Origin: Amoebidium appalachense
Taxonomy: Eukaryota; Ichthyosporea
Assembly (NCBI GenBank): GCA_963693365.1
Contig: CAVNZM010000011.1
Location: 8,804,001-8,868,000, forward strand
Direction: 5' to 3'
Length of the DNA: 64,000 nucleotides
Part shown: piece by piece, positions 27,831 through 37,208 of the stretch
Position numbering within the stretch: position 1 is the first letter of the stretch
Layout: the number at the start of each line of letters is the position of its first letter
Program-made: the position numbers and the translations under genes
The notes under the pieces: generated by a model
Told to the model about the DNA's origin: nothing
The model's database searches: none
What the model saw: the letters and a program-made list of their open reading frames with translations, nothing else

Positions 27831-28119
27831 CTTACTTGAAGCTTGTGTCACGATATAAGATGAAAATAAAAATCCTAAATACAGAAGATGTCAAAATCCA
27901 AAAATGGAGGTCTCAATTTGGAAAATTGTCAAAAATCCGGAAAATCGTCAATTTTGTAATTTTATAGATCAGAATTTTGGTACCTACGGAAATCGACGGA
28001 ACTTTCGCGGTGCTCCAATTTCTGGACTTAATAAAAATCTTCAAAGGAATTTTAATGTAATGAAGGAAAAGTACTATAGTAATAGTACTCTAAGAGTAGG
28101 AAAGAAAAATTGTAAGATA

Positions 28120-29806
28120 GAAAATAGAGAAAGGATTTGATTTTGGTCCAGAGAAGAGGTAGTCGTCGGAATTACACATGCGAATAAAGTATCGTAAGAT
28201 ACTGTGAACGGGTGAGTAAGGTATAGGAATCTACCCTGTGTTACATTAATGGATACAGGATGAGCCTATATTGTATTAGCTAGTTGGTAGGGTAATGGCC
28301 TACCAAGGCAATGATGCATAGCCAGATTGGAAGATCGTTTGGCCACATGGGAACTGAGACAAGGACCCAGGTTCGTAAAGAATGCAGCAGTGAGGAATGT
28401 TGGGCAATTAGCGAGAGCTAGACCCAGTCTTGACGAGTGGAGGAAGAAGGCTATAAGTCGTAAACTCTAATAGCCTTGGTAAGAATGATACCAAGGTGGA
28501 AAAAGGCTGACAAAGATCTGTGCCAGCAGTCGCGGGAATACAGGCAGCTTAAATCTATCTCAGTATGAATAGGCGTAAAGGGTGCGTAGACGGTTAAAGA
28601 ATCACGAACAGCAGATGAAAGATTCTGGGGTTCGTCGAGTATTGACTAGAGTTAGAAAGAGGATAATGGAATTTCCAGTGTAGGGATAAAATCTGTTAAT
28701 ATTGGAAGGAACACCAAAGGCGAAGGCAATTATCTGGTTCTATACTGACGTTGAGGCACGAAGGCTCAGGGAGAAAAGGGAATTAGATACTCCTGTATTC
28801 TGAGCTGTAAACGATGAACGTTCCAATTTGGAGGAATTCAGATTGTGAGAGAACTCATTAAACGTTCCGCCTGAAGAGTACAAGTGCAAACTCGAAACTC
28901 AAAAAAATTGCGGGTTGGTTTTTCAATCAGTGGATCATGTGGTTTAATTCGACGGTACGCGCGAAACCTTACCAAGTCTTGCATCTTGAAGTCCAACTTC
29001 TTGACAAGTGTTGCATGGCTGCTTTCAGTTCGTGCTTTGAGGTGTTTGGTTAATTCCCTTTAACGAACGCAACCCCGGATCTAACTATGAGTTACTCGAC
29101 AGAGTAAGTGGCTAGAAATAGTCCTCACTCAATTAGATCACAACTCGTTTTCATTATGTTACGAGAGGTAGCAAGGGATAACAGCAAGTTGCATGGCCTT
29201 TATGACTTGGGCTACACACGTGATACAATGGTTACTACAATCTGAAGCTTTCTCGTGAGAGATAAGCCAAGAAGTAAACGTAATCATAGTACGGATTTAA
29301 GTCTGAAACTCGACTTAATGAAGCAGGAATTGACAGTAATCGGAGAGTAGACGCGTTCCGGTGAAGAGCATCCAAACCAAACGACAAACCGCTCGAATGG
29401 GCCTTGTAAGATTTTTTCCTTACATTGCAGTTGGCTATATGCTAGAAACTATCGTTGCATTCATGTATGCATAAGTGTTATCTACTCTGGTTGTATCTAA
29501 GAGTTACAATGATGTACACGAGGTACAATTAGCAGGAAACCCACAGTTATAATATAACTTACTAGGATCCTCAGAGACTACACGCCAACCATCTTATATT
29601 AACGAGATGAAGATATAGTCCATAGTAAATTAGTAAAGGTCTAACTATTAGTTTACTAGCGTCAAGCTGAGAAAGGGTTAGTTCGATGAAGACAATCCAT
29701 GTTAAAGTTTCATACCTGAGGCTTTGATATTGATTGGTTAGTCTGACGACCTAATTTTGGTTAAGTCGAAACAAGGTAACGGCATCGGAAGCTGCCGTTG
29801 GCTGAA
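28120..29806 (+). rRNA. Small-subunit rRNA, mitochondrial type
   Basis: Conserved bacterial-type landmarks occur in order: a 5' GATTTGATTTTGGTCCAG near 28134; GAACTGAGACAAGGACCCAG (28350); the 530 loop GTGCCAGCAGTCGCGG (28521); GGCGTAAAGGGTGCGTAGACG (28572); TGGTTTAATTCGACGGTACG (28940); a variant of the GCATGGCTG..TCGTG region (29012); TTGGGCTACACACGTG (29206); and GAAACAAGGTAACGGCATCG (29767). The 3' end lacks an anti-Shine-Dalgarno CCTCC. Divergence, AT-richness and the missing tail point to a mitochondrial gene rather than a bacterial one. Length is about 1.69 kb, long for an animal and usual for a protist, sponge or plant-like mitochondrion. It is surrounded by nuclear-type DNA and an N gap, so it is either a nuclear insertion or a misjoined contig. 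End points are approximate. Confidence 0.88.
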
Positions 29807-29921
29807 ATGTATGAATGTATTTAGAACCGCAACTAAATCCTCATACTTACCACTCTCTCTGTGGTTGTACTTTGTTATTTTGTACCTAGTCGTCACAATA
29901 ACAAAGTTGTACTCTTATCAG

Positions 29922-30004
29922 AATATCGTTCGCCTACGCTGAAGGTCCCGAGCGAGTACGATATTAAAATATCGTTCGCTGAAAGTCCCGAGCGAGTACG
30001 ATAT
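29922..30004. repeat. Two hairpin repeats downstream of the rRNA
   Basis: Two copies of an inverted repeat that starts ATATCGTTCGC and ends GAGCGAGTACGATAT, with loops of about 8-15 bases. Such mobile hairpins are common in protist and fungal mitochondrial DNA, which supports the mitochondrial origin of this segment. Confidence 0.65.
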
Positions 30005-30083
30005 CAGAATAACAAAATCACCAATAACACATCATTACGCATGATCAATAGGAGGAAGAGTCCTTGAGGCTAACCCTAACAGA

Positions 30084-30163
30084 CGTAAAGGGTGCGTAGA
30101 CGCGTTTAATAATCTCTACCCGAATCTTGCTGATGTGAGTAGAGTATTGACTAGAGTTAGAAA
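30084..30163 (+). pseudogene. Fragment duplicate of the small-subunit rRNA at the gap edge
   Basis: Two pieces of the rRNA recur here: GACGTAAAGGGTGCGTAGACG (compare 28573-28593) and GAGTATTGACTAGAGTTAGAAA (compare 28640-28660), separated by unrelated sequence of similar length. The second piece runs straight into the N gap. This is a rearranged partial copy, or an assembly graph end. Confidence 0.75.
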
Positions 30164-30663
30164 NNNNNNNNNNNNNNNNNNNNNNNNNNNNNNNNNNNNN
30201 NNNNNNNNNNNNNNNNNNNNNNNNNNNNNNNNNNNNNNNNNNNNNNNNNNNNNNNNNNNNNNNNNNNNNNNNNNNNNNNNNNNNNNNNNNNNNNNNNNNN
30301 NNNNNNNNNNNNNNNNNNNNNNNNNNNNNNNNNNNNNNNNNNNNNNNNNNNNNNNNNNNNNNNNNNNNNNNNNNNNNNNNNNNNNNNNNNNNNNNNNNNN
30401 NNNNNNNNNNNNNNNNNNNNNNNNNNNNNNNNNNNNNNNNNNNNNNNNNNNNNNNNNNNNNNNNNNNNNNNNNNNNNNNNNNNNNNNNNNNNNNNNNNNN
30501 NNNNNNNNNNNNNNNNNNNNNNNNNNNNNNNNNNNNNNNNNNNNNNNNNNNNNNNNNNNNNNNNNNNNNNNNNNNNNNNNNNNNNNNNNNNNNNNNNNNN
30601 NNNNNNNNNNNNNNNNNNNNNNNNNNNNNNNNNNNNNNNNNNNNNNNNNNNNNNNNNNNNNNN
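30164..30663. other. Assembly gap of 500 N
   Basis: Exactly 500 N, a conventional size for an unknown gap. It separates the mitochondrial-type segment from the virus-like block, so their adjacency is not demonstrated. Confidence 0.99.
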
Positions 30664-30881
30664 TTTTTCAGTTTACAGGTGTGGAGTCGCCGGTTAGACC
30701 GGTGGTTGAAGACTTGCCATTAGGACCGGCTGGCAATACCCGGTGGACGCGGTCTGGAACAACGCATGCCCTGAGGACCACCAAAAGGCAAAGGAGACAG
30801 CTCAGGCATTACAGGCCACCCGGGCAGTAAACAAGCGAACACAATCGAAGCCACCAAAGTTTTGGGGTGTTGAATCTATAG
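30664..30881 (+). pseudogene. Partial open frame at the gap edge, unidentified
   Basis: An open frame enters from the gap (VEDLPLGPAGNT) and appears to continue in another frame after about 30741 (VDAVWNNACPEDHQKAKETA). This suggests the end of a longer protein with a one-base break, but no family is recognised and the true stop is unclear because the second frame runs on under the next gene. The residues after the break could form a short charged helix. Confidence 0.3.
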
Positions 30882-32387
30882 ATGGCACACGGGCGAGGGA
30901 AGGATGTAGTGGAAAGATTTCCCGTGAAGCCGCGCTGCTTTTTCAGGTTCGTAAAGAAAAATGCAGAACATTTTGTGGAAGAAACGCCGGTCTCCCCCAG
31001 CACTCAGACGTACGCATGGACACCGGAAAACGGTTGCCTCTCCCTCTCCCTGGAAAGCACAGAACCCGACACGATCCCGGTGTATCTTGCCTGTGTTAAA
31101 CGTCTCCGGTTCGATGCGCAACAGGATGGCTACTCCGTGAATATCGAGTTCGAGAACCAAGATAGTCCTGGGATACGCACCTTCGACACAACTTACGATT
31201 CGGTTCGAAACTTCATGTTGGACAAGAGGGGCAATGCTTTCAAGGAGATCATGGTGAAGCACGCCCCATACCAGATCGAGGAGTACAAAAAGAGTACCAT
31301 CCCTGGGAACCCAACACCCCCATATTTGCAGGAGGATTCGGTAGCAGACCTCTTGTTTGACAAACTGTACCGCGGGGCCCAACAAATTTCGGGGTCCATA
31401 AAAGATTTGATAGGGGTAGGGTCTGTGTGGACTTCGCCTGCAGTAGAGGGGAGAACCAATACTATAGTAATGCTACAGACATATCTTCCGAAGTCCACAA
31501 TTTTCGCCCCCGGAGAATTGCTCCGTACACAACCCAACAACGAGTCAATGACTGTCCAGCCATCGTTTAGGAATCTCAGGAACGATGGCTTCATGACCAC
31601 CATATCGATGCCTAAATGGAAGTTCTTTTTTAGGAACGAACTCGCGACAATGTTGTTCCAATGGCTGACTGACCCCCAACGGGTGCCCTACTTTATTATA
31701 TACACAGGTGAAGTGCACCATGCTTCTGTCATCATACTCGTTTCAGGTGACAAGTCGAGTATAGTTCTGGAGTTCTTCAATGTCCATGCCCCGAGTAGCA
31801 CGTTGACAAAAGCCCTTGTCTCATTCATGAGAAGCGCTGATCCCACAGGCAAGCTGAAAGACATACTTCGATCCCTCAAACCCGAAAGGGTTTGCACTGA
31901 TTTGCAAAATCTTCATGGAAAAAGGACATTGTACGACGAATTGTTTGACAGAGACGAGGTGGTCGATGGGGCCTGTGCGTCTTGGTTGAGTATTTATATA
32001 CTGCTGCGGACTTCACAAGCCGACTGGTCGTCCATACCGGGTGCGGATGGGCACACCATAGGCGAGCGGATCTGCAACTTCATCAAGACGAAAATCGCAA
32101 GGGATGGGGGATTCCAAGCGGTCTATAAGGTCGGGGGAACGATCGCGATGTACGGAAAGCGCCTGATCGAACTCTACGGGGCTAAGATGTATCAAACTGC
32201 GGATTGGTGGGCGCAAGACGGCGTCAATCAACAGGAGCGTTACCGAGAGGTCGTGGACATGGTGCTTTCCAAGAAAGTTCTCGTATTGACCGATGCCGAG
32301 CTTAAGGATGCAGGACTGCCAACACGCAAGGACGGCGAGAGACTTGTGAACGAGGTCCGAGAACAAGCGGCGCGCCTCCTCCCCTGA
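30882..32387 (+). CDS. Adenain-like cysteine protease candidate, paralogue A
   Basis: 501 residues with no signal peptide. Paralogue of the 37209-38726 product over the whole length: the amino ends (VKPRCFFRFVKKN against VKPHCFFKFVKRN) and the middle (IGVGSVWTSPAVEG) align. A possible adenain-type triad is His280 in VHHASVIIL, Glu297 in VLEFFN and Cys365 in DGACASW. The His-Glu spacing of 17 equals that of adenovirus protease, and the Cys motif resembles its SAACG. The usual oxyanion Gln is not evident. In double-jelly-roll DNA viruses this protease matures capsid proteins; here that role is inferred from motif order and context only. The large amino-terminal domain (about 1-260) is unidentified. 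The gene is intronless and opens the block after the gap. It could instead be a structural protein with a coincidental motif. Confidence 0.5.
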   Translation: MAHGRGKDVVERFPVKPRCFFRFVKKNAEHFVEETPVSPSTQTYAWTPENGCLSLSLESTEPDTIPVYLACVKRLRFDAQQDGYSVNIEFENQDSPGIRTFDTTYDSVRNFMLDKRGNAFKEIMVKHAPYQIEEYKKSTIPGNPTPPYLQEDSVADLLFDKLYRGAQQISGSIKDLIGVGSVWTSPAVEGRTNTIVMLQTYLPKSTIFAPGELLRTQPNNESMTVQPSFRNLRNDGFMTTISMPKWKFFFRNELATMLFQWLTDPQRVPYFIIYTGEVHHASVIILVSGDKSSIVLEFFNVHAPSSTLTKALVSFMRSADPTGKLKDILRSLKPERVCTDLQNLHGKRTLYDELFDRDEVVDGACASWLSIYILLRTSQADWSSIPGADGHTIGERICNFIKTKIARDGGFQAVYKVGGTIAMYGKRLIELYGAKMYQTADWWAQDGVNQQERYREVVDMVLSKKVLVLTDAELKDAGLPTRKDGERLVNEVREQAARLLP

Positions 32388-32429
32388 GGGCACCAAAAGG
32401 TCAAGAATTGAGGTGGATTGATCCCTGCC

Positions 32430-32795
32430 TCAGCGGAGGACCTCCCTTCTCAGCGCAGCGGCCAGCCGCGCGAGCCAGGCGGTGCGGTCGTCGCCCAGGC
32501 GTGTGGCAAAGTCGGCATAGGACATCTGTGCCGAGAACCATTGACCCTTCTCCTCGTTCCAGTAGCGCAGGCCGTTAACATTGGAAACTTCCATGCGCGG
32601 GCACCGGCCGCATTCGCCAAAACGGGCTGTGTCGGCCTCCCAGCCCGCGGCCAGGCGCTTGTCATAAAGCAGGGCGGCACAGGCGGGTGCGTCGCAGGGC
32701 GGGTCACGACCGAACACCGTGCGCACCGCATCTCGCAGCGCAAGCGCAAGCAGGGTGGTCACGCAGAGGGCCATGAGCAGGAGTACCAGCTGCAT
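32430..32795 (-). CDS. Small secreted or membrane-anchored protein
   Basis: 121 residues. Starts MQLVLLLMALCVTTLLALAL, a strong signal peptide or membrane anchor, then a soluble part with four Cys (two in CDAPAC, two in CGRC) and Trp-rich patches (RYWNEEKGQW). No family recognised. It faces the plus-strand genes on both sides, in the same GC-rich section. Another open frame overlaps it on the minus strand, but only this one has a signal sequence. A virion membrane or secreted role is a guess from context. Confidence 0.45.
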   Translation of the reverse strand: MQLVLLLMALCVTTLLALALRDAVRTVFGRDPPCDAPACAALLYDKRLAAGWEADTARFGECGRCPRMEVSNVNGLRYWNEEKGQWFSAQMSYADFATRLGDDRTAWLARLAAALRREVLR

Positions 32796-32843
32796 TGTTA
32801 CGTCACGGGCGCATTTTGTGCCGGCTTAATCTTCCTGTAGTGC

Positions 32844-33431
32844 ATGCACATCACGCACGGCGACCGCTTCGTCAGCCGCAACCTCGCGCTGCTCAGCTGC
32901 CCGGTGGAGTGGCCCGAGGACCTGGCCAACACGAGGCACACGGGCATGGGCCTGCGGTGGCGGCGTGACGGCGACAAGGTCACCGCCATGCTCGGTGAGA
33001 CACGCATGTACTGGAGGGCGCTGCCCGAGGCCAACGTCGTCACGTTCACCGATGACCCGGCTCAGGCGAGCTCTTTTGGGTTCAGCGACTGCCCGCTCCC
33101 GCAGCCCAACCACGTTCCCGACACGGGTCTGGCGGGCGTGCGGGTGCGTCTGCACGACAAAGACCTGCCGGCTCTCCCCCCACCTAGCGCACCGCCCCAG
33201 GGCCGCGTGGAGCTCGGCGTGGCCTTCTCCATCGGCGTGCTCGGCGTGGGGCCCCTGCCCATGCCCTCGTGGTTTGTGTCCTCGGTCGCAGACACGAGCC
33301 CCACCATGCAGTATGGGTTCCGCGGCGTCAACCTTGCGCTGTGCCTGCTGCACGTGTGGCGCGTGCGCGTGTGCGTGGACCTGTTCCCGTTCCCGGGCCT
33401 GACGCTTTTTCTGGCGCTGCTCGAGCTCTGA
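32844..33431 (+). CDS. Hypothetical protein, 195 aa, hydrophobic tail
   Basis: 195 residues starting MHITHGDRF. The middle is soluble with several short beta-like segments. The last 35 residues (starting VNLALCLLHVW) are hydrophobic and may form a membrane segment. GC-rich codon use matches the capsid-like gene downstream. It ends 20 bases before the next plus-strand gene, so the two may be co-expressed. I recognise no family. Several other frames are open in this GC-rich stretch, so this call rests on length, spacing and orientation. Confidence 0.4.
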   Translation: MHITHGDRFVSRNLALLSCPVEWPEDLANTRHTGMGLRWRRDGDKVTAMLGETRMYWRALPEANVVTFTDDPAQASSFGFSDCPLPQPNHVPDTGLAGVRVRLHDKDLPALPPPSAPPQGRVELGVAFSIGVLGVGPLPMPSWFVSSVADTSPTMQYGFRGVNLALCLLHVWRVRVCVDLFPFPGLTLFLALLEL

Positions 33432-33451
33432 TATTTTGTAGCCATCTATCA

Positions 33452-33847
33452 ATGCGTGCGCTGCTCCTGTGTCCCCCCCTGCTTGCACTGGTCCTTGCGG
33501 CCCCCGAGTGCCTGGTGTTTGCGAGCTCGGCAACCCTTGCGGCAACCACCGCGCACGTGCCGCCCAGCTCCACTGCCGAAACAAAGACGTGGTGGGCGAC
33601 CCTGACGCACGTGGAGACCGTTGCAGCCACCACCACAGCCGCCGCTTCGATTCAAACCATCGAAACCACCTCGGCCTCGGAAACTCCCACCGAAACGGAC
33701 ACCGACGTATTCGAGATCCCCACCTCCATCACTGAAGGCGACCCAACCGACGAACCCATGCCCACGATGCCCGTGGACCCGCCCGCACCACCCGCCGGGG
33801 TGAACGCATCCAACTGGGAGTGCCGTTGCACGCTCATCAGACGTTAA
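33452..33847 (+). CDS. Secreted Thr/Ser/Pro-rich protein
   Basis: 131 residues. I place the start at MRALLLCPPLLALVLAAP, a clear signal peptide; the frame extends further upstream without one. The mature part is very rich in Thr, Ser, Ala and Glu (mucin-like; a candidate for O-glycosylation), then Pro-rich, ending with two Cys (WECRCTLIRR). No family is recognised. A surface or attachment role would suit such composition but is not shown. Neighbours on both sides are also predicted exported or membrane proteins, making this a small cluster of surface proteins (32430-34431). Confidence 0.5.
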   Translation: MRALLLCPPLLALVLAAPECLVFASSATLAATTAHVPPSSTAETKTWWATLTHVETVAATTTAAASIQTIETTSASETPTETDTDVFEIPTSITEGDPTDEPMPTMPVDPPAPPAGVNASNWECRCTLIRR

Positions 33848-33927
33848 TCATTTCTCGGAAAACCAGAGTTGGCCTGTCCATTCTTTGTTTTGTTCAGCCA
33901 CGCCAGCTTTTAATTTGCGCAAGAAGA

Positions 33928-34431
33928 ATGGACTTGTCAAATGCGATTGCCTTAATCATTCTAATGCTTACTATCGGTGTGTTGGCATGGGCATACATCA
34001 AGTACGAACCCAAACCTGCCCCTGGCAAAAACGACAGTACCCCTAAGCCTGGCCCCGGCAAAAACGACAGTACCCCTGCAGTCGCACGGACACAGTGGTA
34101 TGCTTTCGACCAAGTGGGGGACCACAGCACGGACAACACGTTTAACGACTGGCAAGACCCGGTGAACTATGGGTACACGTCGGCCAGTCAGTGCATTAAC
34201 CGATGCCAATCTATGAGCGGATGCCAACAGGTGGGCTATTCGCCATGGCAGGATATGGACGGGAAGCGGCCAAAAGGCTATTGCTACATGAGAAAAGCCG
34301 TCAAGAAATGGCCGTTGGATGCGTGGTCAAACAAGTCCGGTGTGGCTGCATCGGAATCGCAGGTCACGTATGTGATGGCCGCACAAGTGCCGGAGAGCGA
34401 GAAGCAACATGGCAAGCTGGTTGAGTTCTAG
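33928..34431 (+). CDS. Membrane protein with PAN/apple-like Cys domain
   Basis: 167 residues from MDLSNAIALIILMLTIG. One amino-terminal membrane segment (5-24) is followed by a short linker with a duplicated KNDST unit (33-base direct repeat at 34012-34077), then a domain of about 110 residues with CINRCQSMSGCQQVGY and GYCYMRKAV. The Cys spacing and aromatic pattern look like a PAN/apple fold, which binds proteins or sugars, and also resemble Cys domains of virus membrane proteins. Type II topology would place the domain outside the cell or in the virion lumen. The start was chosen because it opens the membrane segment; upstream in-frame codons add unlikely sequence. Confidence 0.5.
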   Translation: MDLSNAIALIILMLTIGVLAWAYIKYEPKPAPGKNDSTPKPGPGKNDSTPAVARTQWYAFDQVGDHSTDNTFNDWQDPVNYGYTSASQCINRCQSMSGCQQVGYSPWQDMDGKRPKGYCYMRKAVKKWPLDAWSNKSGVAASESQVTYVMAAQVPESEKQHGKLVEF

Positions 34432-34609
34432 CATGAATCAGATGAACAAATGTAAGAAAGGCTGGCATTTCCATTGCCCCCTGGTTTGGGTGCACGCTGC
34501 TACAAAGATATTTGGCAACCTTGTTTTTCTTTGTCGTGTATATGGCCAATTTGATGGCTGTTTGATCTTGTGTCTAGAGCTGGCTTCTTTTTTATTGTGC
34601 CCCAATGTA

Positions 34610-35968
34610 ATGTCGCATGCGCGCTCCCGCATCCTTGACGACATGGCGTCCCACATCGATTTCTCGGCAGCCGTGGCGCGCCGGGCAGCGTTCCCGCACG
34701 GGCCAGCCCTGCCCTCGGCCCCCCGCAGCGTGTCGGTGCCGAGCGAGGCGCCCCCGCGTGTCGAGCCCCCGCAGCCGCCGCAGGGCCAGTGGCGCTACCA
34801 CTTCGTGACGGGCGGGTCCGAGTGCCGGCCGCTGCAGGTGGAGTTTCCCGCCACCCAGTCCGTGCACGGCATCCGTGTTGAGGGCATCAAGGCGCACAGC
34901 GTGTACGACGTGTGCGAGGGCGCCAACAAGCTCACGCTGTCGCTGTCGTACCTGGACTCGCCCGACGGCCGGCCCCCAGGCATGTGGGTGAAGGCGTCCA
35001 CCGACGTGTACCTGCCTGTGGGCAACTACACCCTGGACACCCTGTGCGCCGAACTCGAGATGCGTCTGGACGCCGCCATCGCCGCATGCTTCAACCCCAG
35101 CTACAGCCCCGAGGAGGTGGCGGACATTTTGGAGATGTACCCGGACACGCTGCCCTACTACGCCAGCGTCACACACACGGAGCGGTTGCGCCGGGACGCC
35201 GAGCGCAACGGCGAGGCGTGGACCAGGCACCAGGACTTTGTGTGCAAGACGCGGTGGGCGCCACGCCGGCAGGGCCCGCGCGACGAGATCGCATTCGAGG
35301 CGCTGATGCTCGCGCAGCTGTACTACAGGGAGAACGCATGGGCGTGGCGTGAGCTGGCCAACGAGCGTGACACCCACGGGCGCATCCAGTGGCCGTTCCA
35401 CAACACGCTGTACAACCTCATGACGCCCTCGAAGCTCGCGCTGCCCGGGCGACTGGTCATCAGCATCCACCACCGCAAGAACATGGACCCGGACACCATG
35501 AAGCACTGGCTGCCGTATGCGTCGGTGCCGACGTTCTCGCTTGACGTGTGCCGGGGGCTCGGGAGCGTGCTGGGAATGGCGGCCGGCGCGCACGTCAGCC
35601 ACAGCCTGACAGCGGGGCTGCCTCCGCTGGCCCGCTACTTCGACGGGCGAGACCATGCGGCCGTGGAGGAGGGCGACCAGCAGCTGCCGTGCCAGGGCGA
35701 CAACATCCAGTGCGTGTTTGGGACGGATGCACCCCTGGGCCCGCGGGGGGCGCTCATGGTGCACGTCATGCAGGGCGAGACGAACCTGCAGGGGCGCATC
35801 ATGGCGCCGGGCGTGCAGGGGGCGGCGGGCGGGGCGGTGGACGACATGCTGGCGAGCCCGCAGATCTTGGGGACGCTGGACCACGTCGACACGCTGCGGC
35901 TGGTGGTGGTGGACGAGACCGGGACAAGGGTGACTGGCTGTTTCTCGGCGCTGGTCGCGGTTAAATAA
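34610..35968 (+). CDS. Capsid-like structural protein candidate
   Basis: 452 residues from MSHARSRILDDMASHIDF (a second Met is at 34643). After a Pro-rich leader (residues 30-65) the chain is beta-rich. It contains VYLPVGNYTLDTLCAELEMRL (about residues 142-162) and FSLDVCRGLGSVLGM (about 312-326). The pairing of a GxYTxxxLxxxLNxxL-like helix with a later LGxxLG segment is typical of penton, minor or major capsid proteins of double-jelly-roll DNA viruses. I cannot tell which, and the full family signature is missing. The stop codon lies inside AATAAA. GC is much higher than in the protease paralogues. It is the largest gene in the surface/structural cluster and the best capsid candidate in the window. 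Confidence 0.4.
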   Translation: MSHARSRILDDMASHIDFSAAVARRAAFPHGPALPSAPRSVSVPSEAPPRVEPPQPPQGQWRYHFVTGGSECRPLQVEFPATQSVHGIRVEGIKAHSVYDVCEGANKLTLSLSYLDSPDGRPPGMWVKASTDVYLPVGNYTLDTLCAELEMRLDAAIAACFNPSYSPEEVADILEMYPDTLPYYASVTHTERLRRDAERNGEAWTRHQDFVCKTRWAPRRQGPRDEIAFEALMLAQLYYRENAWAWRELANERDTHGRIQWPFHNTLYNLMTPSKLALPGRLVISIHHRKNMDPDTMKHWLPYASVPTFSLDVCRGLGSVLGMAAGAHVSHSLTAGLPPLARYFDGRDHAAVEEGDQQLPCQGDNIQCVFGTDAPLGPRGALMVHVMQGETNLQGRIMAPGVQGAAGGAVDDMLASPQILGTLDHVDTLRLVVVDETGTRVTGCFSALVAVK

Positions 35969-35995
35969 AAGAGACTCCCAGATAATTCCTGACCT

Positions 35996-36511
35996 CTACC
36001 CGCCCATAGCCGCCCTGTCAGCGGGGCGTTCAACCTGTGGGAACCTAGGCACGAACGAGAAGGACTCGAATGTCGCGTACGCCGCACGGCGCGCCACAGC
36101 CATGCCGCAGTGACGCGCGCGCTCCTGGAACTGCTGGTAGCGGTCGGTGTACTGGGGATCGGACGACGTCTCCATGAGGAACACGCCAAACCTGTCCTCC
36201 TCCTCGTCACCGAAGAAGATGATATTGACGACGACGGGGACCCCCTCGAGCCGCCCGACCATGAGCCAGTTGTAGTGCCCCCTCCCATGGATCATCCAGG
36301 GCTCCCGCGCCTGTGCGCTTTCGATCAAGAACAGAAACGACTCCTGCCCGGACAACACATCCTCGCACGGCAGTGTCAGCTGCAAGTAGAATGTGTTCGG
36401 CTGGCCCAGCCGTGGTATCATTTCGGCCAAATCCGAGCCGCCGTCGATAAACACCTCGTGGTCGTAATCCGCGTCCCATCCCCATGTGGCCTGTGAAGTC
36501 CCGATTCCCAT
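35996..36511 (-). CDS. Hypothetical protein, 171 aa
   Basis: 171 residues from MGIGTSQATWGWD. Likely a compact alpha/beta or all-beta protein: alternating hydrophobic strands (TFYLQLTLPCEDVL, NWLMVGRLEGVPVVVNIIFFGDEE) and an acidic loop, ending in an Arg/Ala-rich tail. No signal peptide and no recognised family. It is divergent from the resolvase gene at 36590 across 78 bases and convergent with the capsid-like gene, 27 bases apart. A small structural protein is possible. Confidence 0.5.
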   Translation of the reverse strand: MGIGTSQATWGWDADYDHEVFIDGGSDLAEMIPRLGQPNTFYLQLTLPCEDVLSGQESFLFLIESAQAREPWMIHGRGHYNWLMVGRLEGVPVVVNIIFFGDEEEDRFGVFLMETSSDPQYTDRYQQFQERARHCGMAVARRAAYATFESFSFVPRFPQVERPADRAAMGG

Positions 36512-36554
36512 GCCTGTGCCAACAATATTCTTGTAAACGAGTTGGGCAGGGAAG

Positions 36555-36562
36555 CATAAAAG
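36555..36562 (+). promoter_or_regulatory. TATA-like box of the resolvase gene
   Basis: CATAAAAG 28 bases before the ATG at 36590. It matches the TATAAAAG boxes found before three minus-strand genes in this block. Confidence 0.5.
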
Positions 36563-36589
36563 GGAATCCCCCAACCCCCCACCCTCACA

Positions 36590-37189
36590 ATGCGTGTGGC
36601 CGCCATCGACATCGGCTTCCTGAACCTGGTGGTGTGCGTGCTCAGCACGACCGACGACCCCGCCACGCCCTTCATCATCCACACGTGGGACCGCTGGCTC
36701 GTGGGCAACCCGGACACCACGGCCACGGTGCTGGTGGAGCTGCTGCTGCGCCGGCTGCACGAGGACCGCGCGCTGTTCGCGGACGTCGACATGGTCGTCA
36801 TCGAGCGCCAGATGGTCACCAAGCTGAGCGTGCTGGCGCACGCGCTGCAGGCGTACTTCCTCACCCTCAGATTGACCAATGGCCACGGGCCCGGCGTGGT
36901 GCTGCAGCACGGCACGCGCAAGAACCAGTGCGGGGCGTGGCTCGCCCGCCACGGAATGGCTCCTGCGGAGACGGGCAAGGCGGGGTATGCGGTGTACAAG
37001 CGGCGTGCGGTGGTCGACACGCAGCAAGCGCTCAAGCTGCAGAGTGAGCAGGGGTGGCGGGACAAGTTTGGGCGGGAGGGCAAGAAGGACGACATGGCGG
37101 ATGCGCTGCTGCACGGTCTGTGGTACCTGTTCTGTCGGAATCAGAAGGGGGGGGTCACGCTGAAAGAAGGCAGACAGTGTTCAAAATAA
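36590..37189 (+). CDS. RuvC-fold Holliday junction resolvase (poxvirus A22/Cce1 type)
   Basis: 199 residues. The RNase H-like fold signature is present: Asp7 in VAAIDIGFLN, Glu72 in VVIERQM, and Asp168 with Asp171 in KKDDMADALLHGL. The last motif is characteristic of the poxvirus A22, yeast Cce1 and Ydc2 resolvases. Such enzymes cut four-way junctions with two metal ions, and in large DNA viruses they resolve replication intermediates. Length fits the family (about 150-260). The start at 36590 leaves the first catalytic Asp seven residues in, as is normal. The stop codon lies in AATAAA, and the tail-to-tail protease gene ends 19 bases on. All four acidic residues are intact, so activity is plausible. 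Confidence 0.85.
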   Translation: MRVAAIDIGFLNLVVCVLSTTDDPATPFIIHTWDRWLVGNPDTTATVLVELLLRRLHEDRALFADVDMVVIERQMVTKLSVLAHALQAYFLTLRLTNGHGPGVVLQHGTRKNQCGAWLARHGMAPAETGKAGYAVYKRRAVVDTQQALKLQSEQGWRDKFGREGKKDDMADALLHGLWYLFCRNQKGGVTLKEGRQCSK

Positions 37190-37208
37190 AGTTGGCAATC
37201 GCCCCTGC

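Noticed and set aside
28120-29806. A bacterial 16S rRNA from a contaminant or symbiont
   Set aside because: Too divergent and AT-rich, missing the CCTCC tail, with mitochondrial-style hairpins behind it. A degenerate endosymbiont is not fully excluded.
34592-35884. 430-residue minus-strand frame opposite the capsid-like gene
   Set aside because: A GC-rich antisense shadow with His/Arg/Val repeats; the plus-strand frame has capsid-like segments and a poly(A) signal at its stop.
35996-37114. 372-residue minus-strand frame extending opposite the resolvase
   Set aside because: Only the first 171 residues from the Met at 36511 lie outside the resolvase gene; the rest is an antisense artefact.
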